Shown here one piece after another: positions 9,454 to 18,896 of a DNA stretch of 46,450 bases (positions within the stretch are counted from its first letter, which is position 1; every line of letters starts with the position of its first letter). Source of the DNA: Serratia plymuthica NBRC 102599 (GTDB taxonomy: Bacteria > Pseudomonadota > Gammaproteobacteria > Enterobacterales > Enterobacteriaceae); NCBI RefSeq assembly GCF_001590925.1, contig NZ_BCTU01000038.1, positions 1 through 46,450 on the forward strand. The letters are read 5' to 3'. The notes under the pieces were generated by a model. That model was not told the DNA's origin. It searched no databases and saw nothing but the letters and a program-made list of their open reading frames with translations. The position numbers were made by a program, and so were the translations under genes.

Positions 9454-10002
9454 ATGAACCAACCATCAAAAGCACCTCGCGCCCCACGCAGCAGCGCGGC
9501 GACGTCGAAATCGAAAAAGAAAAGCCGTGTGGAGCTCGATCAGGAAGCCCGTGAGCGCAAGCGCCTGAAAAAACGCCGTGGTCTCGCTTCCGGTTCTCGC
9601 ACTCAGGTTGAGTCCGCTAATCAGAAAAACAAGGCCGAAGCGCAGGTCAAAGATCCGCGTATTGGCAGCAAAGTACCGGTAGCGCTGGTGGCTGAAGCTA
9701 AACCAAAAGCCAAACCGCAGCCTAAGCCGAAGGCCGCAGCCAAACCGCGCCTGTCGCCGGAAGAAGAGCTGGCGAAGTTGGAAAATGACGAGCGTTTGGA
9801 TGCATTGCTGGATCGTATCGACGACGGTGCGACGCTGAACGCAGAAGACCAGGCTTACGTTGACCAGACGCTGGATCGCATCGATGCGCTGATGGAGCAA
9901 TTGGGCATTGAGCTGGGCGACGACGAAGACGATGAAAAAGAAGAAAAGCAGGAAGACATCCTGAAACTGCTGAAAAGCGGTAACCCGAAAGACGTATTTT
10001 AA
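9454..10002 (+). CDS. yihI: YihI, activator of the GTPase Der
   Basis: Acts as a GTPase-activating-type partner of Der (EngA) and so modulates ribosome maturation in E. coli. The 182-residue protein (169 in E. coli) has a very basic, low-complexity N-terminal half ([25 protein letters not shown]), a Lys/Pro/Ala repeat ([14 protein letters not shown]) that accounts for the extra length, and an acidic C-terminal half containing the conserved [33 protein letters not shown] helices and a terminal DDEDDEKEE patch. It lies 80 bases after the csrC terminator. Confidence 0.93.
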   Translation: MNQPSKAPRAPRSSAATSKSKKKSRVELDQEARERKRLKKRRGLASGSRTQVESANQKNKAEAQVKDPRIGSKVPVALVAEAKPKAKPQPKPKAAAKPRLSPEEELAKLENDERLDALLDRIDDGATLNAEDQAYVDQTLDRIDALMEQLGIELGDDEDDEKEEKQEDILKLLKSGNPKDVF

Positions 10003-10008
10003 CGTGCC

Positions 10009-10182
10009 ATGTGGCCGATCCTGGCAATAGCCCTACTCTTGATGTGTTATCTGCTGTGGTTATTCGGTAAACTATGGCGGCTGTCTAAACGCAAAACGCG
10101 TTTTCGCAGCGCTTCCGCGGCCAGACAGCGTAGACAACTGCCCATTTCCCGGCCCGGTAGGAAAAAATATCGGAAGGAGTGA
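10009..10182 (+). CDS. Small ORF between yihI and hemN, putative membrane microprotein
   Basis: An ATG at 10009 opens a 57-codon frame: a hydrophobic N-terminal segment (PILAIALLLMCYLLWLFG, about residues 3-20) followed by a strongly basic tail (KLWRLSKRKTRFRSASAA and on). This gives a single-pass topology with a cytoplasmic positive tail by the positive-inside rule. The stop TGA ends two bases before the hemN ATG, and the last codons overlap the hemN ribosome site, which suggests translational coupling. The ATG lacks a good Shine-Dalgarno sequence and lies 6 bases after the yihI stop, so reinitiation from yihI is possible. In Vibrio, from memory, a longer DUF2489 membrane protein occupies this slot; homology is not shown. 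Expression is unproven. Confidence 0.5.
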   Translation: MWPILAIALLLMCYLLWLFGKLWRLSKRKTRFRSASAARQRRQLPISRPGRKKYRKE

Positions 10183-10184
10183 GC

Positions 10185-11558
10185 ATGTCAGAGCAGGCAA
10201 TCGTCTGGGATCTGGCCCTGATCCAGAAATATAACTATTCAGGGCCGCGTTACACCTCATACCCCACGGCGCTGGAGTTTAACCAGGGCTACGACGAAGC
10301 GGCGTTTCAAAGCGCCGCGGCGCGTTATCCTGAACGTCCGTTGTCACTGTACGTACATATTCCGTTCTGCCATAAACTCTGTTATTTCTGCGGCTGCAAC
10401 AAGCTGGTGACGCGTCAGACCCACAAGGCTGATGAGTACCTGGCGGTACTGGCGCGTGAAATCGCCGAGCGCGCTCCGCTGTTTGCCGGGCGCAAGGTTG
10501 GCCAGATGCACTGGGGCGGTGGTACGCCTACCTACCTAAGTAAGTCGCAAATCAGCAGACTGACGGCGATGCTGCGGCAACACTTTGATTTCTTGCCGGA
10601 TGCGGAAATGTCGATCGAGGTTGATCCGCGTGAAATTGAACTGGATGTACTCGATCATTTACGCAGCGAAGGTTTCAACCGCCTGAGCATGGGGGTGCAG
10701 GACTTCAATAAAGAGGTTCAGCGGCTGGTTAATCGTGAGCAGGATGAAGAATTTATCTTTGCCCTGATCGCCCGCGCCAAGGCACTGGGATTTAACTCCA
10801 CCAATATCGATCTTATTTACGGGCTGCCAAAACAGACGCCGGAGAGTTTTGCTTTCACCCTGGAGCGGGTGGCGGAGCTAAGCCCGGATCGCCTCAGCGT
10901 GTTCAACTATGCGCATTTGCCGAGCCTGTTCGCCGCACAGCGCAAGATCAAGGATGCCGACTTGCCGAGTGCGCAGCAGAAACTGGATATCCTGCAGCAG
11001 ACCATCGCTTCTCTGACTGAGGCCGGTTACCAATTTATCGGCATGGATCACTTTGCTCGCCCGGAGGATGAGCTGGCGGTAGCCCAGCGCGAAGGCAAGC
11101 TGCACCGCAATTTCCAGGGTTATACCACTCAGGGCGACAGCGATCTGCTGGGGTTGGGTGTTTCCGCCATCAGCATGTTAGGTGACAGCTATGCGCAGAA
11201 CCAGAAAGAGCTGAAGGCCTATTACAGCAACGTTGAGGCGCAGGGCAATGCGCTGTGGCGTGGCTTGGCGATGACGGAAGACGATTGCCTGCGGCGTGAA
11301 GTTATCAAAACGCTGATCTGCAACTTCAAATTGGGCTATCGCGCGATAGAACAGCAGTACGCTATCGACTTCGCCGCTTACTTTGCCGAAGACCTGCAGT
11401 TGTTGGCGCCGTTTGAACGTGATGGACTGGTGGAGCGTGATGAGCGGGGAATTCGCGTAACCCCGCGCGGCCGTTTGCTGATCCGCAATATTTGCATGTG
11501 CTTTGATCTCTATCTGCGTCAGCAGGCGCGCACTCAGCAGTTCTCGCGGGTGATTTGA
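10185..11558 (+). CDS. hemN: HemN, oxygen-independent coproporphyrinogen III oxidase
   Basis: Radical SAM enzyme that decarboxylates two propionates of coproporphyrinogen III to give protoporphyrinogen IX in anaerobic heme synthesis. The cluster motif CHKLCYFCGC (CX3CX2C plus the trailing Cys) lies at about residues 62-71, followed by the WGGGTPTYL SAM-binding segment. It is 457 residues long, equal to E. coli. The ATG at 10185 follows an AAGGAG site at 10174-10179; an in-frame GTG at 10179 overlaps that site and is not preferred. It is probably in one unit with yihI and the intervening small ORF. Confidence 0.97.
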   Translation: MSEQAIVWDLALIQKYNYSGPRYTSYPTALEFNQGYDEAAFQSAAARYPERPLSLYVHIPFCHKLCYFCGCNKLVTRQTHKADEYLAVLAREIAERAPLFAGRKVGQMHWGGGTPTYLSKSQISRLTAMLRQHFDFLPDAEMSIEVDPREIELDVLDHLRSEGFNRLSMGVQDFNKEVQRLVNREQDEEFIFALIARAKALGFNSTNIDLIYGLPKQTPESFAFTLERVAELSPDRLSVFNYAHLPSLFAAQRKIKDADLPSAQQKLDILQQTIASLTEAGYQFIGMDHFARPEDELAVAQREGKLHRNFQGYTTQGDSDLLGLGVSAISMLGDSYAQNQKELKAYYSNVEAQGNALWRGLAMTEDDCLRREVIKTLICNFKLGYRAIEQQYAIDFAAYFAEDLQLLAPFERDGLVERDERGIRVTPRGRLLIRNICMCFDLYLRQQARTQQFSRVI

Positions 11559-11563
11559 TGCAT

Positions 11564-11594
11564 AAAAAAACGGCCGCTGATGCGGCCGCTTTTT
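11564..11594. terminator. Bidirectional terminator between hemN and yshB
   Basis: Stem CGGCCGC/GCGGCCG with loop TGAT at 11571-11588 is flanked by seven A on the left and five T on the right, so it can stop hemN transcripts rightward and yshB transcripts leftward. Confidence 0.88.
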
Positions 11595-11716
11595 CAACTG
11601 AAGAAATTAATCAGTGCTGCGCACAGCACCGCAGCAACGGCTGCCTGCGGCGTGTGGCTGGCGGAAGAGCCAAGCTCTGCGCCTTGGGAAATAAATACGA
11701 TGAATGAGTCCAACAT
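11594..11716 (-). CDS. yshB: YshB small protein
   Basis: A 40-codon frame reading MLDSFIVFISQGAELGSS, then SHTPQAAVAAVLCAALINFF and a final Ser. The C-terminal half closely matches E. coli YshB (36 residues, SHTPQTAVAAVLCAAMIGLF, recalled), which lies at the same place between hemN and glnG. The Ala-rich C-terminal segment could be membrane-associated. An ideal GGAGG ribosome site precedes the ATG by 6 bases, and a likely promoter (TTTACA-16-TATGAT, minus strand) lies upstream at 11743-11770. YshB has been linked to intracellular replication in Salmonella; its role here is unknown. Confidence 0.85.
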   Translation of the reverse strand: MLDSFIVFISQGAELGSSASHTPQAAVAAVLCAALINFFS

Positions 11717-11742
11717 CCTGAGCCTCCAGAGTGTGCGACCCG

Positions 11743-11770
11743 ATCATACTGCGACCATGCAGGCTGTAAA
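11743..11770 (-). promoter_or_regulatory. Candidate promoter of yshB
   Basis: On the minus strand, TTTACA (11770-11765) and TATGAT (11748-11743) are 16 bases apart and about 27 bases from the yshB start. This would let yshB be transcribed independently of glnG. Confidence 0.5.
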
Positions 11771-11829
11771 GCCTGAAATAGCCGTTTTTTTGTGCGCTTG
11801 ATTGTATTTTTTATAATCAATGACGCAAG

Positions 11830-13242
11830 CTATTCCATTCCCAACTCTTTCAATTTCCGCGTTAAGGTATTGCGGCCCCAGCCAAGCAGCCGGGCGGCTT
11901 CTTGCTTATGTCCCTGGGTGTGGCGCAGCGCGGTCGTGAGCAGCGTACGCTCCATCTCCGGTTGTGCTTCCGACAACAGGTTTTGATGACCGGAACGCAG
12001 GGCGCGATCGGCCCACTGCGCCAGCAGCGTAGCCCAGCTGTCCGGCAGGCTGTGGCCGGCGGTTTCCGGTACGGAGGTTTCAAACAGCTCGCTCGGCAGA
12101 TCCTGAATTAACACTTCCTGTCCGGCGGCCATCACGGTTAACCAGCGACAGGTATTTTCCAACTGACGCACATTCCCTGGCCATGGCAGGCGGGTCAGCG
12201 CGGTTTCGGTTTCCGGATGCAGATTCTTCGCTTCAACGCCAAGCTCTTTTGCCGCTACCTGCAGGAAGTAGCGTGCCAGGCGTGGGATATCCTCGCGGCG
12301 CTCGCGCAGCGGCGGCAGGTGCACGCGGATCACGTTCAGGCGGTGGAACAAGTCCTCGCGGAATTTGCCTTCCTGTACCCGCAGCTCCAGGTTTTGGTGC
12401 GTGGCGGCGATGATACGCACGTCCACCTTCACCGGCGCATAACCGCCGACCCGGTAGAATTGACCGTCTGCCAGCACGCGCAGCAAGCGCGTCTGCACGT
12501 CCAGCGGCATATCGCCGATTTCGTCCAGGAACAGCGTGCCGCCGTCTGCCTGTTCAAAACGCCCCTGACGGATCTGATTGGCGCCGGTGAACGCGCCTTT
12601 CTCGTGGCCGAACAGTTCGGATTCGATCAGGTCTTTGGGGATTGCCGCCATGTTCAGCGCGATAAAAGGCGATTTGGCGCGCGGGCTGTGGCGATGCAAG
12701 GCATGGGCCACCAACTCTTTGCCAGTCCCCGATTCGCCGTTGATCAGCACGCTGATCGACGAGCGCGACAGGCGGCCGATGATGCGAAACACATCCTGCA
12801 TCGCCGGCGCTTCGCCGATGATGTCCGCCGCCGGATCGTTGGCCGGCTGGCTACGCGCCGGCTGCTGTTGTTCCTGATAATGGCTGATGGCGCGTTCGAC
12901 CAGCGCCACCGCTTCGTCGATATCAAACGGCTTGGGCAGGTAATCGAACGCCCCTTGCTGATAGGCGCTGACGGCGGCGTCCAGATCCGAGTGCGCGGTC
13001 ATTATGATGACCGGCAGCATAGGATGGCGCTGTTTGATCTGCTTGAGTAACGCTAAACCATCCATACCCGGCATGCGGATGTCAGACAGCAACACGTCGG
13101 GAGTTTGCGTGGCCAATGCTTCCAGCACTGCATTGCCACTGTCGAAGGTGGCGCAGCTCACACCCGCTCCAGTGAGCGCGCGTTCAAGCACCCAGCGGAT
13201 GGAGCTATCGTCATCGACGATCCAGACTATCCCTCGTTGCAT
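11830..13242 (-). CDS. glnG: NtrC (GlnG), nitrogen response regulator, sigma-54 activator
   Basis: When phosphorylated by NtrB it activates sigma-54 promoters of nitrogen-scavenging genes. Domains in order: receiver with DDD at residues 10-12 and phospho-acceptor Asp54 in [15 protein letters not shown]+ domain with Walker A GESGTGKE, the sigma-54 contact loop GAFTGAN and Walker [12 protein letters not shown]; and a Fis-type HTH at the C-terminus ([20 protein letters not shown]). The start at 13242 ([12 protein letters not shown]) gives 470 residues against 469 in E. coli; the open frame upstream to 13299 runs into glnL. It follows glnL by 8 bases and is last in glnA-glnL-glnG. Confidence 0.98.
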   Translation of the reverse strand: MQRGIVWIVDDDSSIRWVLERALTGAGVSCATFDSGNAVLEALATQTPDVLLSDIRMPGMDGLALLKQIKQRHPMLPVIIMTAHSDLDAAVSAYQQGAFDYLPKPFDIDEAVALVERAISHYQEQQQPARSQPANDPAADIIGEAPAMQDVFRIIGRLSRSSISVLINGESGTGKELVAHALHRHSPRAKSPFIALNMAAIPKDLIESELFGHEKGAFTGANQIRQGRFEQADGGTLFLDEIGDMPLDVQTRLLRVLADGQFYRVGGYAPVKVDVRIIAATHQNLELRVQEGKFREDLFHRLNVIRVHLPPLRERREDIPRLARYFLQVAAKELGVEAKNLHPETETALTRLPWPGNVRQLENTCRWLTVMAAGQEVLIQDLPSELFETSVPETAGHSLPDSWATLLAQWADRALRSGHQNLLSEAQPEMERTLLTTALRHTQGHKQEAARLLGWGRNTLTRKLKELGME

Positions 13243-13250
13243 AGAAAACC

Positions 13251-14300
13251 TCACTGGCGAATAGGCAGGTAAACCGAGAATTCGGTATGTCCTGGCCAAC
13301 TGTTAAATTCAATTTTTCCGCAATGCTGATCGATAAGATTACGGGCGATGGATAAACCCAGGCCGGTGCCGCCTTCGCGGCCGCTGACCATCGGGTAGAA
13401 CAGGGTGTCCTGCAACTGCGCCGGTACGCCGGGGCCGTCATCTTCGATATCGATACGTGCCGCCAATCGGTAGCGAGTGCCGTGCAGAGTGATCTGGAAC
13501 GCGGTGCGGGTGCGCAGTGTAATAGTGCCACCTTCAGCGCCCAGAGCCTGCAGGGCATTGCGGGTAATGTTCAGCAGCACCTGTTCTATCTGATCCGGAT
13601 CGTGCGCCATTTCCGGCAGGCTGGGGTCATAGTCGCGCACCAGCGTCACGTTGTCCGGTTTCTCCAGCGACACCAGTTGGCATACCCGTTCCGCCACCTG
13701 ATGAATGCTCTGGGTAATGTGCTGGCCGGGCCGCTGAGGCCCCAGCAGGCGATCGACCAGGTTGCGCAGGCGATCGGCCTGTTCAATGATCACTTTGGTG
13801 TATTCGGTCAGCGCCGGATCGGGGAGTGCCTTGGCCAGCAACTGTGCAGCGCCGCGCAGGCCGCCAAGCGGATTTTTGATTTCATGCGCCAGGCCGCGGA
13901 CCAGATCGCGGGCCGCCACCTGCTGGGCGTGTTGCAATTGTTCCTGGCTCAGACGGCGTTGGTTATCCATTGGCGCCAGCTCGACCAGGATATAGCCTTC
14001 AGGCAGCGCCTGAGCGGTCAGGGAGAGGATATGCGCACGGCCGTCAACCACCAGGGTCACTTCACTATCGGTAAAGCCCTGGCCAGCTCGTAGGCTCTCG
14101 CGCATCAGATCGACATTCAGCGAGAAATAGCCGAGCAGCTCGGGTAACGGTGTACCGAAAAGTTTACGGGAACTTTGCGCCAGCAGTTGTTGTGCTGCCG
14201 GATTGGCGTAATGAACCGCCAGATCATCATCCAACAGCAGGATGCTGTTGATGAGAGAATTGAGGATCTGCCCAGCATCGGGCAGCTTGCCAGTTGCCAT
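13251..14300 (-). CDS. glnL: NtrB (GlnL), nitrogen-sensing histidine kinase/phosphatase
   Basis: Cytoplasmic two-component sensor that phosphorylates NtrC under nitrogen limitation and, with PII bound, dephosphorylates it. An N-terminal PAS domain (about residues 10-110) precedes the H-box [13 protein letters not shown] with His139, the N-box [10 protein letters not shown], and G-boxes DDGPGVP and [15 protein letters not shown]. It is 349 residues, the same as E. coli. It has its own NtrC-bound promoter region between glnA and glnL and is close-coupled to glnG. Confidence 0.98.
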   Translation of the reverse strand: MATGKLPDAGQILNSLINSILLLDDDLAVHYANPAAQQLLAQSSRKLFGTPLPELLGYFSLNVDLMRESLRAGQGFTDSEVTLVVDGRAHILSLTAQALPEGYILVELAPMDNQRRLSQEQLQHAQQVAARDLVRGLAHEIKNPLGGLRGAAQLLAKALPDPALTEYTKVIIEQADRLRNLVDRLLGPQRPGQHITQSIHQVAERVCQLVSLEKPDNVTLVRDYDPSLPEMAHDPDQIEQVLLNITRNALQALGAEGGTITLRTRTAFQITLHGTRYRLAARIDIEDDGPGVPAQLQDTLFYPMVSGREGGTGLGLSIARNLIDQHCGKIEFNSWPGHTEFSVYLPIRQ

Positions 14301-14312
14301 ACAGCAGACTCC

Positions 14313-14329
14313 TGCACCTTTTTAGTGCA
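14313..14329 (-). promoter_or_regulatory. NtrC box at the glnL promoter
   Basis: TGCACCTTTTTAGTGCA is a clean dyad match to the NtrC consensus (TGCACC-N5-GGTGCA) 13 bases upstream of the glnL start. In E. coli NtrC represses glnLp through a site of this kind (GCACTATAATGGTGC, recalled). Confidence 0.75.
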
Positions 14330-14391
14330 TCTATGCTACTCCATCCGTGATGCGAGCGGTATGGAATAGTGTTGCAGAAAATACGGTGGAG

Positions 14392-14414
14392 AAAAAAACC
14401 CATCCGAAGATGGG
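14392..14414 (-). terminator. Intrinsic terminator downstream of glnA
   Basis: Minus-strand stem CCCATC/GATGGG with a TTCG tetraloop is followed by seven T. Partial read-through would let the glnA promoter feed glnL-glnG. Confidence 0.8.
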
Positions 14415-14459
14415 CTGAAAGTTTCCACGGCAACAAAAAAACGACAAATAAAATTTGGT

Positions 14460-14479
14460 GCGCCATCCGCAGATGGCGC
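14460..14479 (-). terminator. Hairpin just after the glnA stop codon
   Basis: An 8-bp stem GCGCCATC/GATGGCGC with a four-base loop lies 10 bases past glnA. No clean T tract follows (ACCAAATTTTATTTG on the minus strand), so it may protect the mRNA 3' end or be a weak first terminator ahead of the one at 14392-14414. Confidence 0.55.
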
Positions 14480-14488
14480 GGTAAAGGC

Positions 14489-15898
14489 TTAAACGCTGTA
14501 GTACAGTTCGAACTCAACCGGGTGTGGCGTCATGCGAACGCGGTCCATTTCTTCTTTACGCAGGTCGATGTAAGCGTCGATTGCGTCGTCGGTGAATACG
14601 CCGCCACGGGTCAGGAACTCGCGGTCTTCGCTCAGTGCAGCCAGCGCTTCGTCCAGAGAGCCTGCAACTTTTGGAATTTCAGCTTCTTCTTCCGGTGGCA
14701 GGTCATACAGGTTTTTGTCCATGGCATCGCCAGGGTGGATTTTGTTAATCACGCCATCCAGGCCTGCCATCAGCAGAGCCGCGAAGCACAGGTATGGGTT
14801 AGCCGCTGGATCCGGGAAACGGGCTTCGATACGGCGCGCTTTCGGGCTGGCAACCACTGGGATACGGATGGAAGCGGAACGGTTACGGGCTGAGTAAGCC
14901 AGCATGACCGGCGCTTCGTAGCCTGGGACCAGACGCTTGTAAGAGTTGGTGGTCGGGTTGGCCAGGGCATTGATCGCTTTAGCGTGCTTGATGATACCGC
15001 CGATGTAGAACAGGGCAGTTTCAGACAGGCCGCCGTATTTGTCGCCAGCGAACAGGTTAGTGCCGTTCTTGGACAGTGACATGTGGCAGTGCATACCTGA
15101 GCCGTTATCACCGTACATAGGTTTCGGCATGAAGGTCGCGGTTTTGCCAAATGCGTGAGCCACGTTGTGAACCACGTATTTGTAGATTTGGATTTCGTCG
15201 GCTTTCTTGGTCATGGTGTTGAAGCGGGTTGCCACTTCGTTCTGACCTGCGGTTGCCACTTCGTGGTGGTGCGCTTCGACCACCAGACCCATTTCTTCCA
15301 TGGTCAGGCACATGGTAGAACGGATGTCCTGTGAAGAGTCGACCGGAGGAACCGGGAAGTAACCGCCTTTTACTGCCGGACGGTGGCCTTTGTTGCCGCC
15401 ATCGTATTTGGTGCCGGAGTTCCATGCGCCTTCGATATCGTCGATAGCCACGTGGGAACCACGGATGCTGCTGCCGAAACGAATATCGTCGAACAGGAAG
15501 AACTCAGGCTCTGGCCCGAACAGCACGGTATCCGCGATGCCGGAAGAGCGCAGGAAGTCTTCTGCACGCTTGGAGATGGAACGCGGGTCACGGTCGTAGC
15601 CCTGCATGGTGCCTGGCTCGAGAATGTCGCAGCGAATAATCAGGGTGGATTCTTCGAAGAACGGATCCAGCACCGCAGTGCTGGCGTCTGGCATCAGCAC
15701 CATGTCAGATTCGTTGATGCCTTTCCAGCCGCCGATCGAGGAGCCGTCAAACATTTTACCTTCTTCGAAGAAGTCGGCATTCACCTGATGAGCAGGGATG
15801 GTGACGTGTTGCTCTTTACCCTTGGTGTCAGTGAAACGCAGGTCTACGAATTTCACTTCATGCTCATTCAGCATCGTCAAAACGTGTTCAGCGGACAT
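14489..15898 (-). CDS. glnA: Glutamine synthetase type I
   Basis: ATP-dependent ligation of ammonia to glutamate, the main route of ammonium assimilation under nitrogen limitation; a dodecamer. Signature motifs include [12 protein letters not shown] near residues 50-62, [11 protein letters not shown], the ammonium/glutamate site segment [13 protein letters not shown] and the adenylylation loop [10 protein letters not shown] with the modified Tyr at about residue 398, so GlnE-type regulation is expected. It is 469 residues, as in E. coli. The gene leads the glnA-glnL-glnG operon behind a sigma-54 promoter with NtrC enhancers. Confidence 0.99.
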   Translation of the reverse strand: MSAEHVLTMLNEHEVKFVDLRFTDTKGKEQHVTIPAHQVNADFFEEGKMFDGSSIGGWKGINESDMVLMPDASTAVLDPFFEESTLIIRCDILEPGTMQGYDRDPRSISKRAEDFLRSSGIADTVLFGPEPEFFLFDDIRFGSSIRGSHVAIDDIEGAWNSGTKYDGGNKGHRPAVKGGYFPVPPVDSSQDIRSTMCLTMEEMGLVVEAHHHEVATAGQNEVATRFNTMTKKADEIQIYKYVVHNVAHAFGKTATFMPKPMYGDNGSGMHCHMSLSKNGTNLFAGDKYGGLSETALFYIGGIIKHAKAINALANPTTNSYKRLVPGYEAPVMLAYSARNRSASIRIPVVASPKARRIEARFPDPAANPYLCFAALLMAGLDGVINKIHPGDAMDKNLYDLPPEEEAEIPKVAGSLDEALAALSEDREFLTRGGVFTDDAIDAYIDLRKEEMDRVRMTPHPVEFELYYSV

Positions 15899-15978
15899 AC
15901 TTAACTCTCCCGGATTTATTATTGTCGTCGTCGTGGAACGAATCTGTGGAACTGGCTGTTTTTGCCTTGAATAGACTA

Positions 15979-15996
15979 AAGCGAAAACTGTGCCAA
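15979..15996 (-). promoter_or_regulatory. Sigma-54 promoter glnAp2
   Basis: On the minus strand TTGGCACAGTTTTCGCTT has the -24 GG and -12 GC elements at the right spacing and nearly matches the E. coli glnAp2 core (TTGGCACAGATTTCGCTT, recalled). Transcription should start near 15969, about 70 bases before the glnA ATG. Confidence 0.85.
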
Positions 15997-16069
15997 CTTT
16001 GCAAAAGCGCTTTAATCGCCTTCCTGCGCGGGTTTTGCACAGAATCAGTATGCACCATCAGTGACGCAT

Positions 16070-16086
16070 TGCACCTATATGGTGCA
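16070..16086. promoter_or_regulatory. NtrC enhancer site, proximal
   Basis: TGCACCTATATGGTGCA is a near-perfect palindrome matching the NtrC consensus, centred about 109 bases upstream of the predicted glnAp2 start. Confidence 0.85.
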
Positions 16087-16101
16087 AATAACGCAGTGTG
16101 G

Positions 16102-16118
16102 GGCACTGTAATGGTGCA
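16102..16118. promoter_or_regulatory. NtrC enhancer site, distal
   Basis: GGCACTGTAATGGTGCA matches the NtrC consensus and lies 32 bases (three helical turns) from the proximal site, which allows cooperative oligomer assembly as at E. coli glnA. Further isolated TGCACC half-sites occur at 16050, 16123 and 16142. Confidence 0.8.
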
Positions 16119-16146
16119 AAAGTGCACCAGCTGCTGCTTTTTGCAC

Positions 16147-16162
16147 CGTGAAAGGGATCACA
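16147..16162 (-). promoter_or_regulatory. Candidate CRP site for glnAp1
   Basis: Minus-strand TGTGATCCCTTTCACG fits TGTGA-N6-TCACA except for the last base. In E. coli the upstream sigma-70 promoter glnAp1 is CRP-activated; the arrangement here is consistent with that. Confidence 0.6.
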
Positions 16163-16268
16163 AACTGACCTGTACACAGTTGTTTATAAGAGACTGTTGT
16201 GATCTTGTTTAGTACCTCGCTTAATACGTGTACAATAGCGCGCTATTTCTAATGCCTGAGGCAAAGCT

Positions 16269-18092
16269 GTGATCGAAAATTTGCGTAACATCGCCATTAT
16301 TGCCCACGTTGACCATGGTAAAACCACCCTGGTTGATAAGCTGCTGCAACAATCCGGTACTTTCGGAGAGCGTGTAGAAGCCACCGAACGCGTAATGGAC
16401 TCCAACGATTTGGAGAAAGAGCGTGGGATTACCATCCTCGCAAAAAACACCGCCATTAATTGGAAAGACTACCGCATCAACATCGTGGATACCCCAGGAC
16501 ACGCCGACTTCGGCGGCGAGGTTGAGCGTGTGATGTCAATGGTTGACTCGGTGCTGCTGGTTGTGGATGCAATGGATGGCCCAATGCCGCAAACCCGCTT
16601 CGTGACCAAAAAAGCCTTCGCTAATGGTCTGAAGCCGATCGTGGTAATCAACAAGGTTGACCGTCCGGGCGCACGTCCTGACTGGGTTGTCGATCAGGTC
16701 TTCGACCTGTTCGTTAACCTCGACGCGACCGATGAGCAACTCGACTTCCCAATCATCTATGCTTCTGCATTGATGGGTATCGCGGGCACCGACCACAACG
16801 AGATGGCGGAAGACATGACCCCGCTGTATCAGGCGATCGTAGACCACGTGTCTGCGCCGCAGGTTGAGCTCGAAGCGCCGTTCCAGATGCAGATCTCTCA
16901 GCTGGACTACAACAACTACGTTGGCGTTATCGGTATCGGCCGTATCAAGCGCGGTAAGGTTAAACCTAACCAGCAGATCACTATCATTGATAGCGAAGGC
17001 AAAACCCGTAACGGTAAAGTCGCTAAGGTTCTGACCCACATGGGCCTGGAACGTATCGAAGCTGCCGTGGCTGAAGCTGGCGACATCATCGCTATCACCG
17101 GTCTGGGCGAGTTGAACATCTCTGACACCATCTGCGACACCAACGCCGTTGAAGCGCTGCCGGCGCTGTCTGTTGATGAACCGACCGTAACCATGTACTT
17201 CAACGTCAACACCTCTCCGTTCTGTGGTAAAGAAGGCAAGTACGTGACTTCACGTCAGATCCTCGACCGTCTGAACAAAGAGCTGGTGCACAACGTGGCA
17301 CTGCGCGTTGAAGAAACCGAAGATGCTGACGCATTCCGCGTATCGGGCCGTGGTGAACTTCACCTGTCGGTTCTGATCGAAAACATGCGTCGTGAAGGTT
17401 TCGAGCTGGCGGTTTCCCGTCCTAAAGTTATCAACCGTAAAATCGATGGCCGCATGCAAGAGCCATTCGAGAACGTGACGCTGGATATCGAAGAACAGCA
17501 CCAGGGTTCAGTCATGCAAGCCATGGGTGAGCGCAAAGGTGACGTTAAGGACATGATCCCAGACGGCAAAGGTCGTATTCGCCTGGATTACCTGATCCCT
17601 GCGCGTGGCCTGATCGGCTTCCGTACCGAGTTCATGACCATGACTTCCGGTACCGGTCTGCTGTACTCCACCTTCAGCCACTACGACGATGTACGCCAGG
17701 GCGAAATCGGCCAGCGTCAGAACGGCGTGCTGATCTCCAACGGCCAGGGTAAAGCGGTAGCGTTCGCCCTGTTCGGCCTGCAAGATCGCGGCAAGCTGTT
17801 CCTGGGCCACGGTGCGGAAGTGTATGAAGGCCAGATCATCGGTATTCACTCACGTTCCAACGACCTGACCGTAAACTGCCTGACCGGTAAGAAGCTGACC
17901 AACATGCGTGCTTCCGGTACTGACGAAGCCACTACTCTGGTTCCGGCTATCAAGATGTCTCTGGAGCAAGCTCTGGAATTCATCGATGATGACGAACTGG
18001 TAGAAGTAACGCCAACGTCCGTACGTATTCGTAAACGTCACCTGACGGAAAACGATCGTAAGCGTGCAAGCCGCGGTCCTAAAGACGCTTAA
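16269..18092 (+). CDS. typA: BipA (TypA), ribosome-associated GTPase
   Basis: Translational GTPase related to EF-G/LepA that aids 50S assembly and growth at low temperature. G1 AHVDHGKTT (about residues 12-20), G2 ERGITI, G3 DTPGHADF and G4 NKVD are intact; EF-G-like domains III and V and the BipA-specific C-terminal domain ([16 protein letters not shown] onward) follow. It is 607 residues, equal to E. coli. The start codon is GTG, as in E. coli, where the protein begins MIEKLRNIAI. A TACAAT hexamer at 16231-16236 may be the -10. The gene is divergent from glnA. Confidence 0.98.
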   Translation: MIENLRNIAIIAHVDHGKTTLVDKLLQQSGTFGERVEATERVMDSNDLEKERGITILAKNTAINWKDYRINIVDTPGHADFGGEVERVMSMVDSVLLVVDAMDGPMPQTRFVTKKAFANGLKPIVVINKVDRPGARPDWVVDQVFDLFVNLDATDEQLDFPIIYASALMGIAGTDHNEMAEDMTPLYQAIVDHVSAPQVELEAPFQMQISQLDYNNYVGVIGIGRIKRGKVKPNQQITIIDSEGKTRNGKVAKVLTHMGLERIEAAVAEAGDIIAITGLGELNISDTICDTNAVEALPALSVDEPTVTMYFNVNTSPFCGKEGKYVTSRQILDRLNKELVHNVALRVEETEDADAFRVSGRGELHLSVLIENMRREGFELAVSRPKVINRKIDGRMQEPFENVTLDIEEQHQGSVMQAMGERKGDVKDMIPDGKGRIRLDYLIPARGLIGFRTEFMTMTSGTGLLYSTFSHYDDVRQGEIGQRQNGVLISNGQGKAVAFALFGLQDRGKLFLGHGAEVYEGQIIGIHSRSNDLTVNCLTGKKLTNMRASGTDEATTLVPAIKMSLEQALEFIDDDELVEVTPTSVRIRKRHLTENDRKRASRGPKDA

Positions 18093-18116
18093 TCGCTGAC
18101 TTAGTCTGCAATGCTT

Positions 18117-18144
18117 AGGGCGCGTTCTGCGCCCTGAGTTTTTT
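18117..18144 (+). terminator. Terminator after typA
   Basis: Stem AGGGCGC/GCGCCCT with a five-base loop, then GAG and six T, 24 bases past the typA stop. Confidence 0.85.
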
Positions 18145-18256
18145 CCTCTGCCTTTCCCCATTTCTGCCGTGCGCTATGCGCTTTTCCGTCGGCTCTCTGT
18201 TCAGCCCCCCCTTTTCCCGCTACAGTGAAATCTCACCGGCCCATCAGGAGAGGACT

Positions 18257-18847
18257 ATGTTGTATATCTTTGATTTAGGTAATGTGATTGTCGATATCGA
18301 TTTCAAACGTGTACTGGGTGTATGGAGCAATTTGAGTGGCACGCCGCTGGCGGTATTGTCCGAGCGTTTCACCCTGGGTGAGTTGTTCCAGCAGCATGAG
18401 CGCGGTGAAATCAGCGACGAAGATTTTGCCGAACGGCTAAGTGATGAAATGGGTATCGCCCTCAGTTTTGAGCAGTTCGCTACCGGCTGGCAGGCGGTGT
18501 TTGTCGCCCTGCGTCCGGAGGTGATCGATATCATGAAGCGCCTGCGCAGCGAAGGTCACCGGGTGGTGGTGTTGTCGAACACCAATCGTCTGCACTGCAA
18601 CTATTGGCCGCAGCATTATCCGGAAGTGGCCGAGGCCGCCGATCATCTGTATCTGTCTCAGGACATCGGCATGCGCAAACCGGACGCCAACATCTATCTG
18701 CACGTACTCAACGCCGAAAATACGCCGCCGGAAGCCGCAGTGTTCTTCGACGATCATCCGGATAACGTCGCCGCCGCACAGGCGCTGGGAATCAAAACGG
18801 TGCACGTGACCGACCGTAACGTGGTGCCGGCTTATTTTGCCCAATGA
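18257..18847 (+). CDS. yihX: YihX, HAD-family alpha-D-glucose-1-phosphate phosphatase
   Basis: HAD phosphatase that hydrolyses glucose-1-phosphate in E. coli. Motif I is DLGNVIVDID (residues 6-15), motif II VVVLSNTNR, the conserved Lys is in MRKPDANIY and motif III FFDDHPDNV. With the ATG at 18257, preceded by AGGAGAGGA, the protein is 196 residues (199 in E. coli); the open frame runs further upstream to 18176 but without family resemblance. It leads a run of same-strand genes yihX-yihY-dtd-fabY. Confidence 0.94.
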   Translation: MLYIFDLGNVIVDIDFKRVLGVWSNLSGTPLAVLSERFTLGELFQQHERGEISDEDFAERLSDEMGIALSFEQFATGWQAVFVALRPEVIDIMKRLRSEGHRVVVLSNTNRLHCNYWPQHYPEVAEAADHLYLSQDIGMRKPDANIYLHVLNAENTPPEAAVFFDDHPDNVAAAQALGIKTVHVTDRNVVPAYFAQ

Positions 18848-18896
18848 CCGCGAAGGGTTAAGCTTAAGGCGTACAAACTGACATCAAGGAGTGACC

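Noticed and set aside
12217-13050. 277-codon plus-strand frame opposite glnG
   Set aside because: Shadow of the conserved AAA+ domain of NtrC on the other strand.
15383-15904. 173-codon plus-strand frame opposite glnA
   Set aside because: Antisense of highly conserved glutamine synthetase; no independent support.
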